The position numbers and the translations under genes were made by a program. From CG1-02-35-72 sp036170135 (GTDB lineage Bacteria; Bacteroidota; Bacteroidia; Flavobacteriales; Flavobacteriaceae), in contig JAVHOP010000029.1 of the NCBI GenBank assembly GCA_036170135.1, forward strand, positions 1-17,197: a stretch of DNA of 17,197 bases, read 5' to 3'. A model generated the notes under the pieces. It searched no databases, was not told the origin of the DNA, and saw only the letters and a program-made list of their open reading frames with translations. Below are positions 7,745 through 15,010 of the stretch, piece by piece (the first letter of the stretch is position 1; each line of letters begins with the position of its first letter).

Positions 7745-9334
7745 TTCTTTTTTACGTCCCAAAAAAGTGATTAAAAGTAGGAGAATACTTAAAAATTCAG
7801 CAAGTCGTGCAATATAATCGCCATAGCGGTTGTAAAAAGTCAGCTTATGATTTAAATTTATCTGTGCTTTTAAAAAACCCTTTGTGCCGTATTCTAGGTG
7901 TTGCGCAATATCTCCTTTCTGATTAATTATTGCAGAAACGCCAGTGTTTGCTGATCTTACCAAATCACGTCTATTTTCTATTGATCTAAGTTTAGATAAC
8001 ATTAAATGTTGTTGATGTCCTTGTGAATTTTGCCACCAGCCATCGTTGGTTATTACCGCTAAAAATTGTGCGCCATTTTTTACAAAACCGTTAATAAAGC
8101 TGCCATAAATAGATTCATAACATATTATTGGAGCTACCTTAAAATCTTTTACAGTAAATACATTTCTTTCAGCTTGTGTCCCTAAAGACGAAACTGAGCC
8201 TCCTAAATTTATGAGTGATTCGCCTATAAGTGGTTTTAAAATATTTTGATAAGGAAACAATTCAACGCCAACAACTAATTTTGATTTGTAATAAATTGAG
8301 GGATTATTAGTAGTATTAATCATTGCTGCAGCGTTATACATATCGTACCAAGAATCGTTTGAATTTCTGAATTTATTAGCGCTTGGTGTAGGCTGATTAC
8401 TGCTTTTATATTGTTTATAAAAAGTATAACCTGCAATAAAATTAATGTTTGGATGAATTTGTGTAAAATTTTCAAGAAGTTGATATTCTGGTGAAGATAT
8501 AAAAGTATTTTGTAAAACCGGTGCCGAAAAAGTTGTTTCGGGAGCGATAATAAAATTGGTAGTTGAATCTAAATTTTCTTCGGCTAAAGAAATTAGATTT
8601 TTAGCTGTTTCCATATTACTGATATGGTATTTTTCAGTATAAGGATCAATATTAGGTTGGACGATAATAACATTTGCTTTACCTTCAAACTTAACGGAAT
8701 AAGTATGATAAATATAAAGAGAACTATAAATGCCCAAAATAACGATTCCTAAATTGAATAAAATGCCTCTGATAAGTTTATTGGTTTCATGGTTTTTGAA
8801 ATAGTTTTTCAGACTTACAAATAGGCCAATATTTACAATCCAAACCCATAAAGTGCCACCAAAAATTCCGGTATATTCATACCATTGAATCCATTTGTGA
8901 TTTAATGAAAACCCATTTCCTAAATTTAGCCAAGGCCATGAAAAATCCCAGTTCATGTGAAATTTTTCAAAACTTATCCAAAAGACAACCAAGAAAAATA
9001 ATGAAATTTTTGAGCTTGTTTTTAAGGCAATTTTGTGATAAGTAAAAAATACTAAAGTCATTAACAAAGCATTGACGCCAATGGCAAAAAACATTCCAAA
9101 TGCCGTTGCATACCAAAGCCACCAAGTTGAAATGGCATTAAAGAGCAAGAAAGTGAGATAAGTTAATCCGAATATTTTCAGTCCACTTTTTTGAAATTTT
9201 CCTTTGCGGATGTTATTTTCGACAAAAAGTAAGGGTATAAACGCAATAAAAAGTAGTAATGAAAACCCATAAGTAGGCCAAGAAAATCCTAAAAGAATTC
9301 CAGATAATATCGCTAATAGTAAATTTTTTTTCAT
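7724..9334 (-). CDS. lnt: Apolipoprotein N-acyltransferase
   Basis: Lnt transfers an acyl chain from a phospholipid to the amino group of the N-terminal diacylglyceryl-cysteine of lipoproteins, the last maturation step at the inner membrane. The 536-residue protein has several N-terminal membrane segments including the conserved GFSWP, then a periplasmic carbon-nitrogen hydrolase (nitrilase-type) domain and a final membrane segment. The expected catalytic triad is visible: Glu in IIAPETTF (Glu266), Lys in YYKSKLVVG (Lys350) and Cys in APIICYES (Cys405); the supporting Glu358 and Glu407 are also present. I start at ATG 9334, because the TTG two codons upstream has little to recommend it. The start is 6 bases after the stop of the PorV-like gene, so the two are probably cotranscribed. 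The 3' end overlaps the polysaccharide cluster by 21 bases. Confidence 0.95.
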   Translation of the reverse strand: MKKNLLLAILSGILLGFSWPTYGFSLLLFIAFIPLLFVENNIRKGKFQKSGLKIFGLTYLTFLLFNAISTWWLWYATAFGMFFAIGVNALLMTLVFFTYHKIALKTSSKISLFFLVVFWISFEKFHMNWDFSWPWLNLGNGFSLNHKWIQWYEYTGIFGGTLWVWIVNIGLFVSLKNYFKNHETNKLIRGILFNLGIVILGIYSSLYIYHTYSVKFEGKANVIIVQPNIDPYTEKYHISNMETAKNLISLAEENLDSTTNFIIAPETTFSAPVLQNTFISSPEYQLLENFTQIHPNINFIAGYTFYKQYKSSNQPTPSANKFRNSNDSWYDMYNAAAMINTTNNPSIYYKSKLVVGVELFPYQNILKPLIGESLINLGGSVSSLGTQAERNVFTVKDFKVAPIICYESIYGSFINGFVKNGAQFLAVITNDGWWQNSQGHQQHLMLSKLRSIENRRDLVRSANTGVSAIINQKGDIAQHLEYGTKGFLKAQINLNHKLTFYNRYGDYIARLAEFLSILLLLITFLGRKKELISSKK

Positions 9335-9340
9335 ATACAA

Positions 9341-10054
9341 TTAGTTGTTTGAGAAGTTGAATTTAATAGAAAACACATTCGAAAATAACGTGCCACTNNN
9401 NNNNNNNNNNNNNNNNNNNNNNNNNNNNNNNNNNNNNNNNNNNNNNNNNNNNNNNNNNNNNNNNNNNNNNNNNNNNNNNNNNNNNNNNNNNNNNNNNGAT
9501 TGGTATTGCCAACCGGCATCAAAACCAAAGCCCCAAGCGCTGGCAAATTTTCCTATAATGCGTCGAACAACTTTGGCATTAAAACCAAAGCTCATGCCAT
9601 TTTCGTTTAATTTTTTGGCATAAGCCATATTAAAAGCATAGTCATTTGCCGAGAAAAGACTGATGCGGTTAAAATCAATATTACCTTGATTATCGATAAG
9701 TTCGGTTGTATTTAAAATATCATCAACGCCAAAACGCATGGCATAAAAAGCAATTGCACTTGTACGATTTATTGGAATGGCATAGGCGGCAAAATCGTAA
9801 TTGGCAATACCTTGAAAGTAAGAAGCATGCATCAGACTCGCTTCCTTGTCTTTTAAATAAACCAAGCCGGCAGGATTCCAATAACCGGCATTCACGCCTT
9901 TGGTTGAGGCTACGACAGCTTTTCCCATACCAAAGGCATCGGCACCAACGCCTAAGTTTAAAAATTCGTTTGAGTATTTTCTAAAAATCTGACTTTTAGC
10001 ATCGGTAATACTAAAGAAGATAAAAAGTAAGAGTAATAAGCGTTTCAAAAACAT
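9341..10054 (-). CDS. PorV-like outer-membrane protein (type IX secretion associated), interrupted by assembly gap
   Basis: This reads as a PorV/PorQ-family beta-barrel of the outer membrane; relatives shuttle or anchor cargo in the type IX secretion system of Bacteroidota. I see a signal peptide (hydrophobic residues 5-18, likely cut near AKSQ), then FLNLGVGADAFGMGKAVVA and NAGYWNPAGLVYL, the FadL/PorV-type start of the barrel, followed by repeated amphipathic strands. The coding sequence runs into 100 N at 9398-9497 and resumes in the same frame with 18 residues ending KFNFSNN, a plausible last barrel strand. Visible residues total about 203, far below the roughly 330-390 usual for PorV relatives, so most of the middle is missing from the assembly rather than from the gene. 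The family call is fairly firm; a direct role in secretion is inferred. It lies 53 bases after the YheT-like gene. Confidence 0.78.
   Translation of the reverse strand: MFLKRLLLLLFIFFSITDAKSQIFRKYSNEFLNLGVGADAFGMGKAVVASTKGVNAGYWNPAGLVYLKDKEASLMHASYFQGIANYDFAAYAIPINRTSAIAFYAMRFGVDDILNTTELIDNQGNIDFNRISLFSANDYAFNMAYAKKLNENGMSFGFNAKVVRRIIGKFASAWGFGFDAGWQYQXXXXXXXXXXXXXXXXXXXXXXXXXXXXXXXXXXSGTLFSNVFSIKFNFSNN
9398..9497. other. Assembly gap (100 N)
   Basis: Exactly 100 N, the customary placeholder for a gap of unknown size, lies inside the PorV-like gene. The frame is open on both sides and agrees across 100 bases, but family length suggests several hundred bases are truly missing. No protein feature can be claimed inside it. 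Confidence 0.98.
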
Positions 10055-10107
10055 GTAATTTTTACAAATATCTTATTTTATTATTAATAAACTTAATTTT
10101 AAAAGAC

Positions 10108-11091
10108 TTATTGAGAATAGCTTAAATAAGGTTTTAAATAATTATAAATTTGAGTTTCGCACCATAAATTATGTTGTTTATTAAAGGTGCTGTTAAAGCC
10201 AACATGGCCACCGTATTGGGTTGCTTTTAAATCGACGTATCGATGTGATTTAACTTCTTTATAAGGGAAACATTTTTCTGTAAAAAATGGATCATCTAAA
10301 GCCGATAAAATCAAAGTAGGCTTATTAATTTTAGGTATAAATTTCAAGCAACTGTTTTGATGCCAATAATCTTCAGCAGATTGATATCCAAAAATTGGCG
10401 CTGTAAAATAATTATCGAATGCCGTAAAATCTTTTGCTTTACTAATTTTATCAGCATCTAATTTAAAATCCGGAAAACGATTAATTTTTTTGAGTGCCTT
10501 AATTTTTAAGGTTTTTAAAAAGGTATTCATATAAATGACATTTCCTTTTTTGGCCAATTGTAGGGAGGAATCTTCTAAATCACAAGGTGCTGACACGCTG
10601 ACACAACTTTTGACTTTATCGGGAATTTTATCGGCATATTCGCCTAAATATTTCAAAACCAAATTACCGCCCAAACTATAGCCCACCAAACTGATGTCTT
10701 GATAATTAAATTGTTTGATAACCTCTTGAATGATAAAATCTAAATCGGATGTAAATCCGCTGTGATAGGCGTAAATTCGCTTGTTATCTTCACCACTGCA
10801 ACCACGTAAATTTACCGAAATAACATCTATTTGTTTGGTGTTTAAGAAATAGGCCAAAGATAAAATATAAGAAGATTGCGAACTGCCTTCTAAACCGTGA
10901 ACTGAAATCACCACACTTTTTGAGCCTACCGAAGCGATGTCTAAATCAATAAAATCATCATCGGGGGTAAATAGTCTTTTCCGCTGATAAGCAACACTAA
11001 ATTTTGGTGAGATCATTCGGTAAACGGTATTAAAATGGTTGTGTTTAAATACTGCCCAAAGTCTGTATGAAGTATCCTTAATAATAGCCAT
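10108..11091 (-). CDS. YheT-like alpha/beta hydrolase
   Basis: A 327-residue cytoplasmic alpha/beta-fold hydrolase of the YheT/ABHD1-3 group (COG0429 style). No signal peptide is evident. The oxyanion region is ISVHGLEGSS (62-71), the nucleophile elbow is LVGYSLGGN (Ser139), the acid is in SALDDPFF (Asp266 or Asp267) and the histidine is in YGGHVGF (His296), so the triad appears complete. The group is annotated as carboxylesterases or hydrolases of lipid-like substrates, but the bacterial members have no firmly known natural substrate. The ATG lies 3 bases after the stop of the nucleosidase gene, so the two are very likely cotranscribed. The 53 bases to the next gene show no clear hairpin, so the operon may continue into the PorV-like gene. 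Confidence 0.88.
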   Translation of the reverse strand: MAIIKDTSYRLWAVFKHNHFNTVYRMISPKFSVAYQRKRLFTPDDDFIDLDIASVGSKSVVISVHGLEGSSQSSYILSLAYFLNTKQIDVISVNLRGCSGEDNKRIYAYHSGFTSDLDFIIQEVIKQFNYQDISLVGYSLGGNLVLKYLGEYADKIPDKVKSCVSVSAPCDLEDSSLQLAKKGNVIYMNTFLKTLKIKALKKINRFPDFKLDADKISKAKDFTAFDNYFTAPIFGYQSAEDYWHQNSCLKFIPKINKPTLILSALDDPFFTEKCFPYKEVKSHRYVDLKATQYGGHVGFNSTFNKQHNLWCETQIYNYLKPYLSYSQ

Positions 11092-11094
11092 AAA

Positions 11095-11604
11095 TCAACT
11101 CAAATAATTTTTTAAAATGCCCAAGGCGTATTGACTGGCAATAACATGAGCAAAGTTTTTAAAATCTATTGCTGCCTTGTGCTGACTCTTATCGGAGATG
11201 GTTCTGATGATGCCGAAATCAATTTGATAATCACAGCAAACTTGGGCTACGGCAGCACCTTCCATTTCGACACAAAGTGCATCAGGTAAATCGTTGTTTA
11301 ACTGATTTGTTTTGGTAACTGATGATATAAACTGATCGCCACTAGCAATGCCACCTTTATAAACTTTCGGATTTGTGATATTAAAATCTTGCAATTGTTT
11401 CTTATCGATTGAATTATCGGATAGAAAATGCGTTACTGCCAAAAATAAATCATCCGATAAAATTAGATTTGTCTTAAAAGCAGTTTTATTAATAATGGGA
11501 ATTTCAAATTGTTTAAACAAAGGTCTGGCATCCATATCGTGTTGGTATAAATGGGTGCCAACAATGACATCACCAATATTTAAATGTGTTTGTAAAGCAC
11601 CAGC
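11095..11604 (-). CDS. MTA/SAH nucleosidase, N-terminus lost in assembly gap
   Basis: This is the C-terminal two thirds (169-170 residues) of a 5'-methylthioadenosine/S-adenosylhomocysteine nucleosidase (PNP_UDP_1 fold), which cleaves adenine from MTA or SAH in the methionine and SAM recycling pathways. Visible landmarks are AGALQTHLNIGDVIVG, matching the SAGGL region near residue 78 of the E. coli enzyme, GGIASGDQFI, the substrate-binding CVEMEGAAVA with its Glu, and IRTISD whose Asp is the catalytic acid. The catalytic glutamate near the N terminus and the start codon fall in the 100-N gap. By comparison with the E. coli enzyme about 75 residues (roughly 225 bases) are missing, so the gap is larger than drawn. 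A futalosine hydrolase is a related alternative. The gene lies between lolD and the YheT-like gene. Confidence 0.87.
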   Translation of the reverse strand, partial: AGALQTHLNIGDVIVGTHLYQHDMDARPLFKQFEIPIINKTAFKTNLILSDDLFLAVTHFLSDNSIDKKQLQDFNITNPKVYKGGIASGDQFISSVTKTNQLNNDLPDALCVEMEGAAVAQVCCDYQIDFGIIRTISDKSQHKAAIDFKNFAHVIASQYALGILKNYLS

Positions 11605-11704
11605 NNNNNNNNNNNNNNNNNNNNNNNNNNNNNNNNNNNNNNNNNNNNNNNNNNNNNNNNNNNNNNNNNNNNNNNNNNNNNNNNNNNNNNNNNNNNNNNN
11701 NNNN
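11605..11704. other. Assembly gap (100 N)
   Basis: A second run of exactly 100 N separates the nucleosidase coding sequence from the end of the LolD-like gene. The 7 bases between the gap and the lolD stop are non-coding or belong to the missing nucleosidase start region. The missing N-terminal part of the nucleosidase needs over 200 bases, so the N length is nominal. Confidence 0.98.
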
Positions 11705-11711
11705 ATCAATT

Positions 11712-12365
11712 TTAAAGCATAAAACCATCTTTCATGTGCAAGGTTCTGTCGGCCATTGTGGACAAATCATTATTGTGCGTTACAATGACAAAGGTGTGTC
11801 CGAATTTGTCTCGCAAATCAAAAAATAATTGATGCAAGCTATCTGCTGTAGCCGAATCTAAATTACCGGTAGGTTCATCTGCTAAAATCACATCAGGTTT
11901 GTTAATGAGTGCTCTAGCTACAGCCACCCGTTGTTGTTCGCCACCCGAAAGTTCGTTTGGATGGTGGTTTAAACGATGTGATAATTGCAAAAAACCTAAA
12001 ATTTCTGTGGCCGATTTAACAACTTCTTGTCTCGGTCTGTTGGCGATGAAACCAGGAATACATACATTTTCTAGCGCTGTAAATTCAGGTAATAATTGAT
12101 GAAACTGAAAAATAAATCCGATATGTAAGTTTCTGAAAAGCGACAATTTTTTATCGTTTAAAAGTAGGGTTTCTTGATTGTTAATACTCAAAAAAGCGCC
12201 TTTATCGGGTTGGTCTAAAGTTCCAATAATTTGCAACAAAGTTGTTTTTCCGGCACCCGAAGGACCCACAATGGCAACGATTTCATTCTTTTTGATATGT
12301 AAATCAATACCTTTTAAAACTTGTAAAGCACCAAAGGTTTTATGGATGTTTTTTGCAACAATCAT
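11712..12365 (-). CDS. lolD: ABC transporter ATP-binding protein, LolD-like
   Basis: A complete 217-residue ABC ATPase of the MacB/LolD/FtsE class. Motifs: Walker A GPSGAGKTT (34-42), Q-loop FIFQFHQLLPEF, signature LSGGEQQ (139-145), Walker B VILADEP (159-165; Asp163, Glu164), D-loop GNLD and switch histidine in IVTHN (His197). In the Lol system this subunit powers LolCE to release mature lipoproteins from the inner membrane to the carrier LolA. The spacing LLPEFTALENV is typical of LolD. The membrane partner LolC/E is not next door; in many Bacteroidota it is encoded elsewhere, so the specific Lol role is inferred from similarity and from lnt in the same gene string. Other small-molecule or MacB-type exporters use very similar ATPases. 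It is the first gene of the - strand string after a 43-base gap. Confidence 0.85.
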   Translation of the reverse strand: MIVAKNIHKTFGALQVLKGIDLHIKKNEIVAIVGPSGAGKTTLLQIIGTLDQPDKGAFLSINNQETLLLNDKKLSLFRNLHIGFIFQFHQLLPEFTALENVCIPGFIANRPRQEVVKSATEILGFLQLSHRLNHHPNELSGGEQQRVAVARALINKPDVILADEPTGNLDSATADSLHQLFFDLRDKFGHTFVIVTHNNDLSTMADRTLHMKDGFML

Positions 12366-12408
12366 CTTAAAAATTTAAAGCGTGAAGGTACGGATTATTT
12401 AAAAAAAT

Positions 12409-14826
12409 TTACCAAGTTTTTAATTTGTTGTAATCTAAATAATAAACCAATCTTACCGATAAATTTTGTTGCAGCGGTTGTTGGAATAAATTGTTTAAAT
12501 TTTTAGAAAAGGTAAGATGCGATTGGTCATCTTGATTAAAAATGGCATTGCGATATAAAATAACCAATTCACTGCCTCTAGTAAATTGCCAGATATAACG
12601 CAAATCAAAGTTCCAAGAATTAAAGTTAACATTGTTATTTTCAGAATAATTGCTAGGTGTTAAGAGTCCCGATTCCAAAAGTTTAAAATACTGATTTTGA
12701 TAAGTAACCGGTGTCCAATTATATCTAAATGCCAGTGTTATTGATGCTAAATCACTGAGACTATATTTTCCGCTAATCGAGTTTACTACCGATTTAATAT
12801 CCCTTATTCCAAAAATAATACTATTGTCATCAAGTGTTGTAACATAACCTTTTTCACTAAAAGTAACTTGGTAATCTAGCGAATATCTTATATATAGTTT
12901 ATCGCTTGCACGATAAATAGGTCTCAATCCAAACCAATAACCGTTTTCGGCATCTAAATGTTTGTCATAAAAACCTGTATTAAAATCGATAGCGAGTTTT
13001 TTTCGATAATCAGATGATATAAATCCGCCAAAATTCATACTTGGATTATCGATATAATAATAGTTATCGGTTCTTGGTTCGTAAAAATCTTTGCGTTTTC
13101 CGATATTGGTTTTAAAATTACCTCCAAACGAGAATTGATTTAGGGTTGTGGCAAACACATTGACATTTGCAAAACTACTTATAAACACGCTTGGTTTAAA
13201 ACGTCTGTTTATTCCAACATTCATATTTATGTGAAAGCTGTTAAAATGCTTGGTTGGTTTAAAAGTTTGATAAGAGAGATTTCCCGAAAAATTATTGTAA
13301 TTATTATTTTGCTGATAACCCAAATCGTTGATATCAAAATTTTCATTTGCTAAACTTTGATAGAGACCAAACCTTATATTTCCTTTAGTTTTATAATAGG
13401 ATAATCCAGAAGCGTAACCAAAAGTTTTATGATTATCAGAACCTTTTATTTGGCTCATTTTAAAAAATCCGCCATATTTATTAGCATTTTCTTTATCGGA
13501 TAAATCTAATAAAAGAGCTGTGGTATTGGCTGACCGAAAACCATTAGGACGCGAAACATTGGTGTTTACAAATGACACCGAAGAATTTTTATGAAATTCT
13601 TGATCTACAACCAGAACATTATAATTTGCCAACGGTTCAGTCAGTACTTTTCGAATATTTTGGTTGTCGTTATTTTTAATGATAGCTTCTGTTTTATCGG
13701 TTATGGCATCTAAAACGGCAATACCGAGTCCGTTTTTAGTCCTTCCTGAAACTTTAGCAGCGCCTATGAGTTTGGCAATGCTCGGATTGCTTAAAACCGA
13801 TTCATTTGAGTTTAAATTATTTTCAGCATCACCATAATTAATGGGTGTTTTACCAATACGTCTCGAAAAAAACAAATTTCCCTTGTTTAACAAATCGGCA
13901 CCTTCTAAAAAGAATTGACGTTGCTCTTCAAATTGGGTTTCAAACGGACCTAAATTTAAAACCAAATTATCAAATCCAGCTTGGCTAAAATCTGGATTTA
14001 TTGTTGCATCAAGCGTGAAATTATCATTTAAACCATATTTTACATCTAAACCGAGTTGCGTTTTCATCAGTGTTTTACCTTCATATTTTGTAATATTGGT
14101 GGTAGAAATAGGTAAGAAATTGAGTCGGATAGGTGTTTTGATATCTTTTAAATTTGTTAAAATACCAGAATATTGATATAAGTTTCCAATTGTTTTATTG
14201 ATAAAATTCCAAGTATATTCTTTTCGCGAACTTTGAATACTTCTATAAAAATTGATATGCCAGGTTTGATCTTGATCATCTGAAAAGCGCAAAGCCGAAA
14301 ACGGAATTTTCATTTCGAGATACCAACCTTTATCATCAAAAGACACCGCACTATACCAAACAGCGCTCCAGCTAAAATCCTCGCCATTAGCGGCCGATAT
14401 TTTGGCATCTAATTGCGTGCCACTGGCAGTTACAAAAAATTCGGTATCGTTTTGACCATCTTTTAGCGGATTAATAGTCACACCAAAAACATCAGATTGC
14501 GCAAAATTATCCCGATCACTAAATTGTTTCATGATGGTTTCTGGATGATTATCAAATAAATAAACGGCAAAATAAATTGACTCATCATCATAAATAACTT
14601 TTACCTCTGTTTTCTGATTATCGGGCTCTTTATCACCACTTCCGGGTTCTACCATTACAAAATCTTTGGCTATGGGTAGATTTTGCCAAGCAATGTCATC
14701 TAATTTTCCATCTATTCTTGGCAATGCTGTAGCTCTGGTTGCTTGTAGTGATTTTCTATCGATGATTTGAGAAAATCCATAGTTAAAGATTAGTAAGACA
14801 ATTAATAAGGTAAGGTATTTTTGCAT
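12409..14826 (-). CDS. DUF5916 outer-membrane protein with CBM9-like domain
   Basis: An 805-residue secreted protein. Residues 1-20 form a signal peptide (cleavage near GFSQ). Residues about 35-230 resemble the CBM9-like carbohydrate-binding fold (IDGKLDDIAW, VKVIYDDESIYFAVYLFD, WYLEMKIPFSALRF). The rest, from about 240, is a DUF5916-type region rich in alternating polar and aromatic strands; FNTGFYDKHLDAENGYWFGLRP is interrupted by turns in the manner of a barrel. The chain ends LDYNKLKTW with a terminal aromatic residue, as in many outer-membrane barrels. The molecular function of this family is not established to my knowledge; a polysaccharide- or ligand-binding outer-membrane role is inferred from the domain pair. 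It has its own promoter region shared divergently with sucC. The 43 bases to lolD leave readthrough possible, with no strong hairpin visible there. Confidence 0.85.
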   Translation of the reverse strand: MQKYLTLLIVLLIFNYGFSQIIDRKSLQATRATALPRIDGKLDDIAWQNLPIAKDFVMVEPGSGDKEPDNQKTEVKVIYDDESIYFAVYLFDNHPETIMKQFSDRDNFAQSDVFGVTINPLKDGQNDTEFFVTASGTQLDAKISAANGEDFSWSAVWYSAVSFDDKGWYLEMKIPFSALRFSDDQDQTWHINFYRSIQSSRKEYTWNFINKTIGNLYQYSGILTNLKDIKTPIRLNFLPISTTNITKYEGKTLMKTQLGLDVKYGLNDNFTLDATINPDFSQAGFDNLVLNLGPFETQFEEQRQFFLEGADLLNKGNLFFSRRIGKTPINYGDAENNLNSNESVLSNPSIAKLIGAAKVSGRTKNGLGIAVLDAITDKTEAIIKNNDNQNIRKVLTEPLANYNVLVVDQEFHKNSSVSFVNTNVSRPNGFRSANTTALLLDLSDKENANKYGGFFKMSQIKGSDNHKTFGYASGLSYYKTKGNIRFGLYQSLANENFDINDLGYQQNNNYNNFSGNLSYQTFKPTKHFNSFHINMNVGINRRFKPSVFISSFANVNVFATTLNQFSFGGNFKTNIGKRKDFYEPRTDNYYYIDNPSMNFGGFISSDYRKKLAIDFNTGFYDKHLDAENGYWFGLRPIYRASDKLYIRYSLDYQVTFSEKGYVTTLDDNSIIFGIRDIKSVVNSISGKYSLSDLASITLAFRYNWTPVTYQNQYFKLLESGLLTPSNYSENNNVNFNSWNFDLRYIWQFTRGSELVILYRNAIFNQDDQSHLTFSKNLNNLFQQPLQQNLSVRLVYYLDYNKLKTW

Positions 14827-14909
14827 ATTATAAACTCAAGAAATATGGTTAAAAATATTGATTCTATTTTTATCAGATATTAAAAATTTGTTAAACTATA
14901 AACAGAGTC

Positions 14910-14917
14910 CAAATGTA
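14910..14917 (-). promoter_or_regulatory. Candidate -7 element (TACATTTG) for the DUF5916 gene
   Basis: Read on the - strand these bases are TACATTTG, an exact match to the Bacteroidota -7 consensus TAnnTTTG. Transcription would begin about 75-80 bases before the ATG at 14826. I do not see a clear TTG at the -33 position, so the support is the -7 match and the position in a divergent intergenic region. Confidence 0.4.
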
Positions 14918-14972
14918 AGATGAAATATTGCGAATTTTTCTAATAATTCACGTAAAAATGAATTTAGAAATG

Positions 14973-14980
14973 TAAATTTG
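14973..14980 (+). promoter_or_regulatory. Candidate -7 element (TAAATTTG) for sucC
   Basis: An exact match to TAnnTTTG located 30 bases before the sucC ATG, giving a short leader of about 20-25 bases that is A-rich (AAAAAAGAAAA) just before the start codon. No good -33 TTG is visible at the expected distance; the nearest candidate is a TTC at 14947-14949. The 184-base divergent region 14827-15010 holds nothing else that I recognise. Confidence 0.45.
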
Positions 14981-15010
14981 TAACCTATTTAATTTAAATA
15001 AAAAAGAAAA

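Noticed and set aside
9335..9340. TTG start for Lnt two codons upstream
   Set aside because: An ATG two codons later gives the natural N terminus MKKNLLLA and still leaves normal spacing from the previous stop.
9331..9623. Frames on both strands that run through the first N gap in other registers
   Set aside because: They are made open by the N run itself and lie antisense or out of frame to the PorV-like gene.
11705..11709. TTG at 11709-11707 as the start of the nucleosidase
   Set aside because: It would make the gene span only the nominal 100 N and give too short an N-terminal domain; the real start lies in the gap.
11375..12378. + strand frames of 66-115 codons opposite the nucleosidase and lolD
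   Set aside because: They are antisense shadows of strongly conserved genes, show no domain character and partly cross the N gap.
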